The notes beneath the pieces are model-generated. The model was not told the origin of the DNA and ran no database searches. It was given only the letters and a program-made list of their open reading frames with translations. This document shows positions 18,101-28,042 of a DNA stretch of 64,000 bases, in pieces. Both the position numbers and the translations under genes were made by a program. Numbering within the stretch: the stretch's first letter is position 1; each line of letters starts with the position of its first letter. The DNA comes from Blattabacterium cuenoti (lineage in GTDB: Bacteria; Bacteroidota; Bacteroidia; Flavobacteriales; Blattabacteriaceae): positions 250,289 to 314,288 of the forward strand of contig NZ_CP059186.1 of the NCBI RefSeq assembly GCF_014251335.1, given 5' to 3'.

Positions 18101-19283
18101 AAAAATAGAGCTATTTTTAAATAAATACATAAAAGGAGATAGGTATTTATGGGCTTTCATCTCTTTATTAGCTATATTTTCATTTTTACCAGTTTACTCT
18201 GCTAGTACAAACTTAGTTACTACATATGGAGGAACAAATACAGTATTTAGTTATTTATTAAAACATGCTCTTTTTTTGTTAGTTGGATTTTTTATCCTTT
18301 TTTTTACTCAATTTATAGATTATAAATATTTTTACCGTATGTCTATTCTTTCCATGCCTATAGTATTCATTTTATTAATTTTCACGATGAGTCAAAGAAA
18401 AGAATTAGATGGAGTCAATGCTTCTCGTTGGTTACATATTCCTATTATAAATATATCTTTTCAAACTTCCAGCATCGCTGGATTAGTTATTTTTATCTAT
18501 TGTGCCAGATATTTAGCTCAAAAAAAGAAAGAACGAATAAACTTTATAAATTCTTTTTTTCCTTTGTTATTTCCAATATTTTTTATAATTGGACTTATTT
18601 TTCCTGCTAACGGATCTACTGCTGCTATTGTTTTTATATCCGTTTTAATTTTACTTTTTATAGGAGGATATCCTATAACTAGTATTATAGGAGTTCTTTT
18701 AATGGGGATTTTATTGTCAGGAATATATATTTATTCTGTAATCAAATGGGGAAATCCTATGAACAGAGTTTATACATGGAAAAGTCGTATAGAAAAATTT
18801 TTGGATCATGAATCTGAAGAAAGTTATCAAATGAAACAATCTAAAACGGCAATCGTTTTAGGAAATAAATTTGGTCGTGGCCCTGGAAAGAGTATTTTAA
18901 AGGGTTTTTTACCACAATCTTCTTCAGATTTTATCTATGCTATTATAATAGAAGAATATGGATCTTTTGGAGGAATAATACTTTTATTCATTTATATACT
19001 AATTCTCATGAGAATTATGATAATAGCTACGAAAGTACAAAATTATTTTTGTTCTCTTTTGGTTCTATCTGTAGGTTTTCCTATTATAAATCAAGCGCTT
19101 ATTAATATGGGGATAGCTGTTGGTTTATTCCCCGTTACAGGACAAACTTTGCCTCTTATTAGTGCAGGAGGAACTTCTATGTGGGTTACTTTTTTTAGTT
19201 TTGGCATCATATTAAGTGTCAGTCGAATGATATATAAAAATTCAACGGACATCACTAAAATACAAAATGAACATGAACTATAA
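18087..19283 (+). CDS. ftsW: Lipid II polymerase FtsW (SEDS family)
   Basis: The 398-residue protein is a SEDS-family glycosyltransferase with about ten membrane spans that polymerises septal glycan with FtsI. Typical features are SRWLHIP, the PANGSTAAI segment, the conserved loop with GRGPGKS and FIYAIIIEEYG, and the C-terminal GQTLPLISAGGTSM. The length is normal. It overlaps murD upstream by 14 nt and murG downstream by 17 nt. Confidence 0.95.
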   Translation: MKIYKKIELFLNKYIKGDRYLWAFISLLAIFSFLPVYSASTNLVTTYGGTNTVFSYLLKHALFLLVGFFILFFTQFIDYKYFYRMSILSMPIVFILLIFTMSQRKELDGVNASRWLHIPIINISFQTSSIAGLVIFIYCARYLAQKKKERINFINSFFPLLFPIFFIIGLIFPANGSTAAIVFISVLILLFIGGYPITSIIGVLLMGILLSGIYIYSVIKWGNPMNRVYTWKSRIEKFLDHESEESYQMKQSKTAIVLGNKFGRGPGKSILKGFLPQSSSDFIYAIIIEEYGSFGGIILLFIYILILMRIMIIATKVQNYFCSLLVLSVGFPIINQALINMGIAVGLFPVTGQTLPLISAGGTSMWVTFFSFGIILSVSRMIYKNSTDITKIQNEHEL

Positions 19284-20378
19284 TATTTCACCTAAAGTCA
19301 TTATTGGAAGTGGAGGGACCGGAGGTCACATCTATCCGGGGATAGCTATTGCTAATGAACTTAAAAAAAAATTCCAAAAATCAATATTTTGTTTATTGGA
19401 TCTAAGAATCATATGGAAATGCGAGAAATACCTAGATTTGGGTATTCTATTGAAAGCATTTGTATTTCAGGAGGAAAAGATAAATTTTTTTCTATATCAG
19501 GCTTTATTTTATCTATACAACTAATATATAGCTTTTTTTTGGCAAATAAAATTATTAAAAGATTTTCTCCAGATATAGTTATCGGAACAGGTGGATTTGT
19601 AAGTTTTCCTACCTTATATGCTGCAATAAAAAATAAAATACCTATTCTAATTCAAGAACAAAATTCTTTCCCTGGATTAACCAATAGAATATTTTCTCGT
19701 TACGCAAATAAGATATGCATTGCTTACGATCAAGCAAAAAAATATTTTCCAAAAGAAAAAACGATCATAACTGGAAATCCAGTAAGATCTGAAATATTAC
19801 AATTGCCTAGTAAAGAAAAAGCTTGTATTCATTTAGGATTAAAAATTACAAAACCTATCATTCTATCTATAGGAGGAAGTCAGGGGTCCAATAGTATGAA
19901 TAATGCTTGGATAAAAGGATTAAACAAGATAATAGAATTGGATATGCAACTTATTTGGCAAGTAGGAAAATTAGATCTCCATAAAGTTAAAAAAAATAAA
20001 ATGTCTGATCATTCGAATATTATTTTTATGGAATTTATTGAAAATATACCGATATGTTATGCCGCGGCAGATATTATTGTATCTAGAGCTGGAGCTTTAA
20101 CTATATCAGAAATATGTTTAATAGGAAAACCACATATATTGATTCCTTTTCCTTGGTCTTCGAATGATCATCAAAATAAAAATGCTAAAATATTAGAAGA
20201 AAAAGAAGCGGCTTTAATTATAAAAAATGAAGAAATTGAGCAAAAATTAGTGAATTCTGTTATTCAATTAGTGAATGATTCCAATATGAAAAAAAAAATG
20301 AGTAAAAATATATTAGAATTAGGAAAACCTAAAGCAACGAACGATATTGTAAACGAGATTTTACAAATTATTTTATGA
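19267..20378 (+). pseudogene. murG: UDP-GlcNAc:lipid I transferase MurG, frameshifted at a poly(A) run
   Basis: MurG turns lipid I into lipid II at the inner face of the membrane. The N-terminal glycine loop GSGGTGGHIYPG is read from 19267, but the frame breaks at the A9 tract 19363-19371 and the rest (FIGSKNHMEMREIPRFGYSIE, GTGGFVSFP, SIGGSQGS, RAGALTISE) continues in another frame to 20378. With one extra A the junction reads KKKIPKINILFIGSKNHMEM, which restores the conserved proline and beta-strand of the family and gives 370 residues, a normal length. All later motifs are preserved. The stop overlaps the first copy of the duplicated murC start. Confidence 0.9.
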
Positions 20379-20456
20379 ACTTAAACCAAATTGATTCTTT
20401 TTATTTTATAGGAATATGAACTTAAACCAAATTGATTCTTTTTATTTTATAGGAAT
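20375..20456 (+). repeat. Perfect 41-bp tandem duplication at the murC start
   Basis: Two identical 41-bp copies lie head to tail (20375-20415 and 20416-20456), each beginning ATGAACTTAAACC. Copy 1 overlaps the murG stop as ATGA and opens a 14-codon frame that stops at TGA 20417-20419. That stop overlaps the ATG of copy 2 (20416-20418), the true start of murC, again as ATGA. Confidence 0.97.
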
Positions 20457-21801
20457 AGGAGGGGTGGGGATGAGCTCCCTAGCTAGATATTTCCATACTA
20501 TGGGTAAAACTGTTCATGGTCATGATCAAGATAAAACATTTATGACAAAAGAATTAGAAAAAGAAGGAATATCCATAAATTATCATGATAGTATCGAAAT
20601 ATTACCCAAATGGGTATTATCCAAACAATGTTTGATTGTATATACTCCAGCCATTCCTAATCATCATAAACAATGGATGTATTTAAAAAAATATGGTAAA
20701 AATATAAAAAAACGTTCTCAAGTATTAGCTTTAATTACAGAAAATGATATTTGTATAGCCATAGGAGGAACACATGGAAAAACAACTACTTCTACCTTAT
20801 TAGGACACATTTTATATAGTGTTGGAATGAATGTTACTGCTTTTTTAGGAGGAATATCTGAAAATTATAAATCTAATTTAATATTGAATAATGTATGTAA
20901 TGGAAAAAAAATTTTTTTGGTAGAAGCCGATGAATTTGATCATTCTTTTTTATATTTATCTCCTAATATAGCATGTATAACCTCTTTTGACCAAGATCAT
21001 GTAGATACTTATCCAAAAAAAGAAGCCTTGAAAAAGGCTTATATAGTTTTTTCAAATAGAATAAAAAAACCATATAAAAAAATATTTCTTCACCGAGAAG
21101 AATTTTTTCGATCTTATAACGCTATATATTATTCAGTGCTAAAAAAAGAAAATTATTATTCCAATCATCTTTATATAAAAGAAAATAAATGGTATTTTGA
21201 TTTTCATACTCCTACAGAAACATGGAAATCTTTGCCTTTACCGATTCCAGGGAAACATAACTTAAAAAACGTTACAGCCGCATTAGCCATATCTGACTAT
21301 CTTAAAATTCCTAAAACAAAAATCATAAAAGCTTTATTTTTATTTAAAGGAATCAAAAGAAGATATTCCATTCATTATCAATCTTCAAAAAAGATATATA
21401 TAGATGATTATGCGCATCATCCGACAGAAATCAATGCTTTGATTAATACTGTAAGAAAATGTTTTCCAAATAAAAAGATATTGGGTGTTTTTCAACCTCA
21501 TTTATTTAGTAGAACTAAATTTTTTGAAAAATCTTTTGCAAAAAGTTTAGAAAATCTTGATATTTTAATTTTACTAGATATTTATCCAGCTAGAGAATTT
21601 CCCATAAATGAAGTTAATTCTAATAATTTGTTAAAAAAAATAAAAATGAGTTATAAAGAAATATCTACTATGTCCAAAGTTTTGGAAAAAATTGAAAAAA
21701 AAGATTTTGATATTATTCTGACAATAGGAGCTGGGAATATAGATACCTTAATTATTCCTATCAAAGAATGGTTGTATAAACGATATGGAGAAATAAAATA
21801 A
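20416..21801 (+). CDS. murC: UDP-N-acetylmuramate:L-alanine ligase MurC
   Basis: The 461-residue ligase adds L-alanine to UDP-MurNAc, the first amino acid of the peptide stem. It has the N-terminal GIGGVGMSSLAR nucleotide fold, the P-loop GGTHGKTTT, the EADEFDHSF segment and DYAHHPTE in the ligase C-terminal half. The start is in the second copy of a 41-bp duplication; the first copy is out of frame with it and ends at a TGA that overlaps this ATG, so ribosomes leaving the short decoy frame could restart here. The gene abuts ftsQ with no gap. Confidence 0.96.
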   Translation: MNLNQIDSFYFIGIGGVGMSSLARYFHTMGKTVHGHDQDKTFMTKELEKEGISINYHDSIEILPKWVLSKQCLIVYTPAIPNHHKQWMYLKKYGKNIKKRSQVLALITENDICIAIGGTHGKTTTSTLLGHILYSVGMNVTAFLGGISENYKSNLILNNVCNGKKIFLVEADEFDHSFLYLSPNIACITSFDQDHVDTYPKKEALKKAYIVFSNRIKKPYKKIFLHREEFFRSYNAIYYSVLKKENYYSNHLYIKENKWYFDFHTPTETWKSLPLPIPGKHNLKNVTAALAISDYLKIPKTKIIKALFLFKGIKRRYSIHYQSSKKIYIDDYAHHPTEINALINTVRKCFPNKKILGVFQPHLFSRTKFFEKSFAKSLENLDILILLDIYPAREFPINEVNSNNLLKKIKMSYKEISTMSKVLEKIEKKDFDIILTIGAGNIDTLIIPIKEWLYKRYGEIK

Positions 21802-22530
21802 ATGAAAAATAATAAAATATTCTTTATCATTATTTTATTATTATATATAATTTGTATGATATCGCTTGTTTATTTTTCTCAAAAAACACATCAAAAAAAA
21901 TTTTTAAAAAAATTTAATATTATCATTGATCCATTATCAAAAAATCATTTTGTAAATGAAGAAATTATTAAAAATATTCTATTTTATAAAACAAAAAAAA
22001 TTGAAAAAGAAATCGGTCAATTATGTATATTGAGAATGGAAAAAAAATTAAATAATTACCCTTTTATAAAAAAATCTGAAGTGTTTCTTAGTGTAGATGG
22101 GACTCTTAATATTAAAATTTTGCAAAAAGAACCCATATTAAGAATTAAAAATGTAAATCAAGAATATTATCTTACTAAGGATGCGGAAAATTTAGAACTT
22201 TCTTCTTTTTATTCCTCAAAAGTCATATTAGCAAAAGGCCCATTTTCAAAAGAAGAAAAAAAATATTTAACAAATCTAGTCCAATTCATAAACTCCGATG
22301 AATTATTAAAAAACCAAATTATTAGCATAAAAAAAAATAATAAAAATTCATTTATTTTAATTCCGAAAATCGGAAATCATCATGTTATATTAGGAAATAT
22401 AAAAAATTTTAAAAATAAATTGAATAAATTAAAAGCATTTTATAAGCAGTACCTAAATAAAATAGATATTAATCAATACAAAAGTATTGATTTGCAATAT
22501 AAAGACCAAGTAGTCGCAAAAAAAAGATAA
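21802..22530 (+). CDS. ftsQ: Cell division protein FtsQ (DivIB-like)
   Basis: The 242-residue protein has a short cytoplasmic start, one membrane span (about residues 5-25), a POTRA-like domain beginning IIIDPLSKNHFVNEE and a beta domain with LNIKILQKEPILRI. This is the FtsQ layout. FtsQ links early and late division proteins. The sequence is lysine-rich and divergent, so the position between murC and ftsA is important evidence. No frameshift is seen. Confidence 0.88.
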   Translation: MKNNKIFFIIILLLYIICMISLVYFSQKTHQKKFLKKFNIIIDPLSKNHFVNEEIIKNILFYKTKKIEKEIGQLCILRMEKKLNNYPFIKKSEVFLSVDGTLNIKILQKEPILRIKNVNQEYYLTKDAENLELSSFYSSKVILAKGPFSKEEKKYLTNLVQFINSDELLKNQIISIKKNNKNSFILIPKIGNHHVILGNIKNFKNKLNKLKAFYKQYLNKIDINQYKSIDLQYKDQVVAKKR

Positions 22531-22534
22531 GTCT

Positions 22535-23896
22535 ATGGAATATCAAGATATAGCTATAGGTCTTGATGTGGGGACCACGAAGATTGTAGCTATGGTAGGG
22601 AGGAGAAATGAATATAATAAAATTGAGATCCTAGGGATAGGTAGATCTAAAAGTGTAGGTGTACATAGAGGGGTTGTAAATAATATAACTCAAACAATTG
22701 AAGCTATTCGTGAAGCAGTATCTGAAGCCGAACATAGTTCTGGTTTGAAAATAAAAGAAGTTATTGTTGGAATAGCAGGACAACATATTAGAAGTCTACA
22801 ACATAATGATTATATTACTAGATTAGATTTTGAAAATGTCATCAGTCAAAAAGATATACAAAAATTAATAGATCAAGTTCATAAACTGGTTATGCAGCCA
22901 GGAGAAGAAATCATTCATGTTCTTCCACAAGAATATAAAGTGGATAGTCAAGCAGAAATTGTAGAACCGATAGGAATGTATGGAAGTCGTTTAGAGGCAA
23001 ATTTTCATGTAGTAGTAGGACAAATTTCTTCGATACGAAATATTGGAATATGTGTTAAAGCCGCAGGATTGAATTTAGCTGGAATGACCTTAGAACCTTT
23101 AGCCTCTGCTGAAGCTGTATTAAGTCCAGAAGAAAGAGAAGCAGGTGTTGCTTTAGTAGATATAGGAGGAGGGACTACGGATATTGCTATATTTAAAGAT
23201 AACATTATCCGTCATACTGGCGTGATTCCTTTTGGAGGAGATGTCATTACTGAAAATATAAAAACAGATTGTTTAATTATTGAACGGCAAGCAGAATTAC
23301 TAAAAATCAAATTCGGATCTGCATGGCCAGGAGAAAATAAGGAAACAGAAATTGTTTGTATTCCTGGATTAAGAGGTCGTGACCCTAAAGAAATTTCTTT
23401 AAAACACCTTTCCCAAATTATTCATATACGAGTATGTGAAATTTTGGAACAAGTAAATGTAGAAATAAAAAATTATGGAAATGAAGAACAAAAGAAAAGA
23501 CTTATTGCAGGATTAGTAATGACAGGTGGAGGTTCTCAACTTCAACATATTCGTCCATTAACAGAATATATTACTGGAATGGATGTTCGTATAGGGTATT
23601 CTAATGAACACATTGCAGGAGGGGAAAACGGTCTGATAAGTAATCCAGAATATGCCACGTCTATAGGATTAGTAATTAAAGGGCTTGATGATCAAAAAAA
23701 ATATATTTATGCAACCTCAGATATGGTACATAGACATGATGAAAATTCTGAGTCTATTTCTACAAAATTTTATAATAAAAATCGTAGATTAAATTATGAG
23801 GAGGATCATAGAAAGAAAAAAAATAAAACAAAATCAAAATCTTTTCTTGAAATTTGGGCAGATAAGTTCCGTCAAATATTGAATGATACAGAATAA
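22535..23896 (+). CDS. ftsA: Cell division protein FtsA
   Basis: The 453-residue actin-fold ATPase tethers FtsZ to the membrane. Visible ATP-site motifs are GLDVGTTKIVAMVG at the start, VDIGGGTTDIA in the middle and MTGGGSQL late in the protein. A charged, lysine-rich linker precedes a C-terminal amphipathic stretch (FLEIWADKFRQIL), the membrane-targeting helix. The gene lies 4 nt after ftsQ and 11 nt before ftsZ, and its sequence is more conserved than that of ftsQ. Confidence 0.96.
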   Translation: MEYQDIAIGLDVGTTKIVAMVGRRNEYNKIEILGIGRSKSVGVHRGVVNNITQTIEAIREAVSEAEHSSGLKIKEVIVGIAGQHIRSLQHNDYITRLDFENVISQKDIQKLIDQVHKLVMQPGEEIIHVLPQEYKVDSQAEIVEPIGMYGSRLEANFHVVVGQISSIRNIGICVKAAGLNLAGMTLEPLASAEAVLSPEEREAGVALVDIGGGTTDIAIFKDNIIRHTGVIPFGGDVITENIKTDCLIIERQAELLKIKFGSAWPGENKETEIVCIPGLRGRDPKEISLKHLSQIIHIRVCEILEQVNVEIKNYGNEEQKKRLIAGLVMTGGGSQLQHIRPLTEYITGMDVRIGYSNEHIAGGENGLISNPEYATSIGLVIKGLDDQKKYIYATSDMVHRHDENSESISTKFYNKNRRLNYEEDHRKKKNKTKSKSFLEIWADKFRQILNDTE

Positions 23897-23907
23897 TAAA
23901 CCATGAA

Positions 23908-25284
23908 ATGAAAAAAGAAGATTTTATACAAAAAAAAGAAAACCCTCAATTGGAGTTTCAAAAAAATCGTTCAGCTTCTATTAAAGTAATTGGAGTAGGA
24001 GGAGGAGGAAGTAATGCTTTAAGTCATATGTTTGAACAAGGAATTACTGGAGTTGATTTTATAGCGTGTAATACGGATGCACAAGCATTGAATAATAATC
24101 CAGTTCCTATAAAAATTCAATTAGGAGCTTCTATTACAGAAGGACTTGGAGCTGGAGCAGATCCAGAAGTAGGAGAAAAAGCTGCATTAGAAAGTTTGGA
24201 GGAAATAAAAAGTATTTTAGATTCTAATACTAAAATGACTTTCATTACAGCAGGAATGGGTGGAGGTACAGGAACTGGTGCCGCTCCAATTATTGCAGGA
24301 ATTTCTAAAGAAAAAGGAATTCTGACTGTAGGAATCGTTACAATTCCATTTCATTTTGAAGGAAAAATGAGATTACAACAAGCTCAAAAAGGAATAGAAT
24401 CATTAAGAAAAAATGTGGATTCTCTTATTGTTATTAATAATGATAAATTGAGAGAATTATATGGTAATTTAGGATTTAAAGCCGGTTTTGCAAAAGCAGA
24501 TGAAGTTTTAACTACTGCAGCTAAGGGTATTGCAGAAGTCATTACTCATCATTATAAACAAAATATAGATTTAAGAGATACAAGAACTGTTTTAAAAGAA
24601 AGTGGAACGGCTGTTATGGGGTCCGCTATTGCCGTTGGAGAAAACAGAGCGAAGGAAGCAGTAGTTCAAGCTTTAGATTCTCCATTATTAAATGATAATA
24701 AAATTACAGGAGCCAAAAATGTTCTTCTTCTTATTGTTTCTGGAAAAATAGAAATTACTATAGATGAAATAGGAATTATCAGTGATTATATTCAAGCTGA
24801 AGCAGGAAACAATGCCAATATTATTATGGGGTTAGGAGAAGATGAAGGTTTGGAAGAAAGTATTTCAGTCACTATAGTGGCTACGGGGTTTCCTACGGAA
24901 ATACAGCGGGTTATTAATCACGAAGAAAAAAAAATTTTTCATAGCTTAGAAGAACCTTATGAAAAAAAATTAAACGAAATGGAAGAAACACATTCTTATT
25001 CTAAACGAATTGATCCTTTTTTTTCAAAAAATTATTCCAAATCAACTCATTTAGAAAAATCTTTTTATAAGAATAAAAAAAATAAAAAAGACGATTTTTC
25101 ATCAAACCAAAAACAAAACATTTTTGATAAGTCTATAAATTCAAATTTTTTTATAGAAAAAAAACATAAAAAATATATGTTAGAAAATAGTTTTGATCTT
25201 CCTATTTCATACAATGAAAATGAAAAAATATTAAAAAATCGGATTCGTAAAAAAGAAAATAATACAAATCAAGAATTGAATTGA
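23908..25284 (+). CDS. ftsZ: Cell division GTPase FtsZ
   Basis: The 458-residue tubulin homologue forms the division ring. The GTPase core has GVGGGGSNA, the tubulin signature GGGTGTGAAP and the synergy-loop region intact over residues 1-330. The tail after about residue 335 is lysine- and asparagine-rich, low in complexity, and shows no recognisable IPxFLR-type conserved terminal peptide, so how it binds FtsA is unclear from sequence. The TGA stop overlaps the hisS ATG by one base. Confidence 0.97.
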   Translation: MKKEDFIQKKENPQLEFQKNRSASIKVIGVGGGGSNALSHMFEQGITGVDFIACNTDAQALNNNPVPIKIQLGASITEGLGAGADPEVGEKAALESLEEIKSILDSNTKMTFITAGMGGGTGTGAAPIIAGISKEKGILTVGIVTIPFHFEGKMRLQQAQKGIESLRKNVDSLIVINNDKLRELYGNLGFKAGFAKADEVLTTAAKGIAEVITHHYKQNIDLRDTRTVLKESGTAVMGSAIAVGENRAKEAVVQALDSPLLNDNKITGAKNVLLLIVSGKIEITIDEIGIISDYIQAEAGNNANIIMGLGEDEGLEESISVTIVATGFPTEIQRVINHEEKKIFHSLEEPYEKKLNEMEETHSYSKRIDPFFSKNYSKSTHLEKSFYKNKKNKKDDFSSNQKQNIFDKSINSNFFIEKKHKKYMLENSFDLPISYNENEKILKNRIRKKENNTNQELN

Positions 25285-26690
25285 TGTTTCCTAATATTCC
25301 CAAAGGAACTAGAGATTTCTCATCCATTGAGATAAGTAAACGAAATTATTTAGTTCAAACGATTCGAAAACAATTTGAACTTTTTGGTTTTGATCCTATA
25401 GAAACTTCTTCTATTGAAAATATTTCCACTCTTGTTGGTAAGTATGGAGAAGAAGGAGATTCCTTAATATTTAAATTGTTACATTCAGGAAATTTTTTAA
25501 AAAATAGGATTTTGGATTTTTTAAAAAAAATCGAAAATAATAAAAATATTGATAATATCGTAAAATGCTTTACTGAATATATGTCTAATAAAGCTCTTAG
25601 ATATGATTTAACGGTTCCTTTTGTTCGTTATGTAGTAATGCATCAAAATGAAATCGTTTTTCCTTTTAAAAGATACCAAATACAACCTGTATGGCGTGCA
25701 GATAATCCTCAAAAAGGAAGATTGAGAGAATTTTATCAATGTGATGCGGATATGATATCATTCTCTTGGTCTTTATGGGAAGAAATAGAATTAATTCAAC
25801 TTTGTGACGAAATTTTTACTCAATTAAATTTTCCTATAATTATCTACATTAATCATAGAGATGTATTAGGAGGATTAGTTGAAATAGCTGGCATAGAAAA
25901 TAATTTATGGAAAAATTTTACTACATGTTTAGATAAATGGAATAAAATTGGACGAGATTTAGTTAAAAAAGAAATGTTGAACAAAGGAATTTCATTAAAA
26001 TCATTTGATAAAGTGGCATTGTTTTTCGATATGGAAGAAAATTTCTATAATAAAGAAAAACATTTGAGTGTCGCCTTACAAGATTCTGAAAAAGGTAAAA
26101 AAGGGATCCGAGATTTGAGTTTTATTTATAATAATATAAAGAATATTTCTTTACAAAATACAAAATTAGAATGGAATCTTTCTTTAGCCAGAGGAATAAA
26201 TTATTATACAGGTACAATATTAGAAATTGTTCCATTTCACAATAGGAGTTTTATTTCGATTGGAGGAGGAGGAAGGTATGATAAATTAGCTAATTTATTT
26301 GGAATAAACAATATTTATGGGGTCGGAATTTCTTTAGGTTTGGATCGAATTTATTTAGCAATGGAGGAAGAAAATTTGTTTCAAACTATTTATAATTATC
26401 CTTCAAAAGTTTTGTTTATTAATTTTGGAAATGAAGAGGTTTTGTATGCATACAAAATAATTAAATTTTTTAGAAAAAAAGGAATTTCTACTCAATTATA
26501 TCCTAACACGGATAAAATAGGAAAACAATTTAGATATGCAAATGAGAATAATATTCCATTTGTTATTAGTATAGGAAAAAATGAAATCAATAAGAATAAA
26601 ATAAAAATGAAAGACATGCAAAAAAAAACAGAAAAAGAATACGATCACGTTAACGACGTTGTGAATCAATTAACGAAAAAATTTGATTGA
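25284..26690 (+). CDS. hisS: Histidyl-tRNA synthetase
   Basis: The 468-residue class II synthetase charges tRNA-His. It starts FPNIPKGTRDFS (motif 1 region), has motif 2 around QPVWRADNPQKGRLREFYQCD and the His-specific segment SLARGINYYTG. The C-terminal anticodon-binding domain ends near the stop. The start is the ATG at 25284, overlapping the ftsZ stop by one nucleotide; a TTG one codon upstream is less likely. Its substrate tRNA-His is also in this window (48493-48568). The gene overlaps convergent pnuC by 41 nt. Confidence 0.96.
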   Translation: MFPNIPKGTRDFSSIEISKRNYLVQTIRKQFELFGFDPIETSSIENISTLVGKYGEEGDSLIFKLLHSGNFLKNRILDFLKKIENNKNIDNIVKCFTEYMSNKALRYDLTVPFVRYVVMHQNEIVFPFKRYQIQPVWRADNPQKGRLREFYQCDADMISFSWSLWEEIELIQLCDEIFTQLNFPIIIYINHRDVLGGLVEIAGIENNLWKNFTTCLDKWNKIGRDLVKKEMLNKGISLKSFDKVALFFDMEENFYNKEKHLSVALQDSEKGKKGIRDLSFIYNNIKNISLQNTKLEWNLSLARGINYYTGTILEIVPFHNRSFISIGGGGRYDKLANLFGINNIYGVGISLGLDRIYLAMEEENLFQTIYNYPSKVLFINFGNEEVLYAYKIIKFFRKKGISTQLYPNTDKIGKQFRYANENNIPFVISIGKNEINKNKIKMKDMQKKTEKEYDHVNDVVNQLTKKFD

Positions 26691-27306
26691 GTGCTTTTTT
26701 TTTCCAAAGAAAAAACCCAACTATAGCCAGTATAAGAAGAACAATAAATAGAATTCCTGTCAATATAAAACCTTTAAAAAAATAAAGCGGAACGGAAATT
26801 CCGTTTCCTACTATCCAAAATATCCAATTTTCTACTTTTTTCATAGTCATTTGATACATACCAGAAAAATAAATTCCCGTTGTCAATATATCCATCCAAT
26901 CAAAATGAGATTGAAGTTTTCCATAAAAAAAATAAACCATCATACTGAAAGTACAAGTGAATAAAAACAAAATAGAGGTATAAAAATAATCTTTTTTATT
27001 ACAAAAAGTAATAGGAATTTTATCCTTTTTATATTTATACATCCATGTATACCATCCATAAATGCTCATTAACGTGTAATACAAGTTAATAATGAAATCT
27101 CCATAAAGAGAAGTCTCAAAAGTTAAATAACTATATATAATAGTGCTGACTATTCCTATTGGATACACCCATACATTATTTTTTTGAGCACAAAAAACAC
27201 TAAATATTGTAAATGCTACAGCCGTAAATTCTAAAATTATGTGAAAACAACTATTATGGTAATAGGGGGATAAAAGTATATCTATCCAATCATTCATCAT
27301 ATTCAT
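26650..27306 (-). CDS. pnuC: PnuC-family nicotinamide riboside transporter
   Basis: The 218-residue protein has about seven hydrophobic segments and the PnuC hallmarks WVYPIGIVST, the aromatic YGWYTWMY stretch and a late NGISVPLYFFKG segment. PnuC proteins take up nicotinamide riboside, a precursor of NAD, by facilitated diffusion; other members carry thiamine or riboflavin, so the exact substrate is uncertain. It follows the phosphopantetheinyl transferase directly (TAA then ATG, no gap), so the two are one transcription unit. Its 3' end overlaps convergent hisS by 41 nt. Confidence 0.9.
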   Translation of the reverse strand: MNMMNDWIDILLSPYYHNSCFHIILEFTAVAFTIFSVFCAQKNNVWVYPIGIVSTIIYSYLTFETSLYGDFIINLYYTLMSIYGWYTWMYKYKKDKIPITFCNKKDYFYTSILFLFTCTFSMMVYFFYGKLQSHFDWMDILTTGIYFSGMYQMTMKKVENWIFWIVGNGISVPLYFFKGFILTGILFIVLLILAIVGFFLWKKKALNQIFSLIDSQRR

Positions 27307-27954
27307 TTATTTATCGTCTATGTCTATAATATAAACTAAGTAATGTTCTTCTATTTTTCTATAGAAAGCAGAAAACCGTTTGCTATAGGTATTTTTTATA
27401 ATCCAGCATGACACACAAGAATCCTTTTTAAGGGAAAAAGGAGAAACTTTATAATGATCTAAAAAACTATAAAAAATTCCTCCTTCTAGTTTATATAAAC
27501 TTTCTTTGATTCCCCATATAATATGCAAATAATCTTCTTCATAATTTGGATGAATAAAAATAGATTCATCATCTCTAATAAATTTTTTCTTTATTTTCAA
27601 TATTTTTTTATCTTTTCGTAGTTTTTCTATGTCTATCCCTATATGATAAGAACTTATAGCTATAGCTCTTTTTTCAAAAGAATGACTGAAAGAAATATGT
27701 TTTCTTTCAGGAAGAAAAAGAAAAGGTTTTCTTTTTTCATTATAAAAAATATTTATTTTTATTCCTATATATCTCAAAACATAACGTATACTTAAAAATT
27801 CTCTTTTTCTTTTTTCTGATAATGATAAAAAAAATACTTTTTCTTTATCTGAAAGAAAAAGTTTTCTTAAAAACATAGTTTCTAAAAACTGTTTCCATCT
27901 AAAAACTATGATCATCGTATGAAAGTTATGAAACTTATAGGTACAAAAATTCAT
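27307..27954 (-). CDS. 4'-phosphopantetheinyl transferase superfamily protein
   Basis: The 215-residue protein has the Sfp/AcpT-type motifs GIDIEKL (Mg-binding) and WGIKESLYK (WxxKEA-like), separated by about 45 residues, and an ISFSHSFEKRAI segment before them. Such enzymes attach the 4'-phosphopantetheine arm of coenzyme A to acyl carrier protein. A plausible role is activation of the ACP used with FabI in fatty acid synthesis; there is no polyketide or peptide synthetase in the window. The sequence is divergent but unbroken. Confidence 0.85.
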   Translation of the reverse strand: MNFCTYKFHNFHTMIIVFRWKQFLETMFLRKLFLSDKEKVFFLSLSEKRKREFLSIRYVLRYIGIKINIFYNEKRKPFLFLPERKHISFSHSFEKRAIAISSYHIGIDIEKLRKDKKILKIKKKFIRDDESIFIHPNYEEDYLHIIWGIKESLYKLEGGIFYSFLDHYKVSPFSLKKDSCVSCWIIKNTYSKRFSAFYRKIEEHYLVYIIDIDDK

Positions 27955-28042
27955 TCTATTTTTAGAATTTCTTTAAATCTATCCATTTTTTTTGTACTAT
28001 TGTGAATAGTATTCATAATTAACATTAATATATGATGCATGT

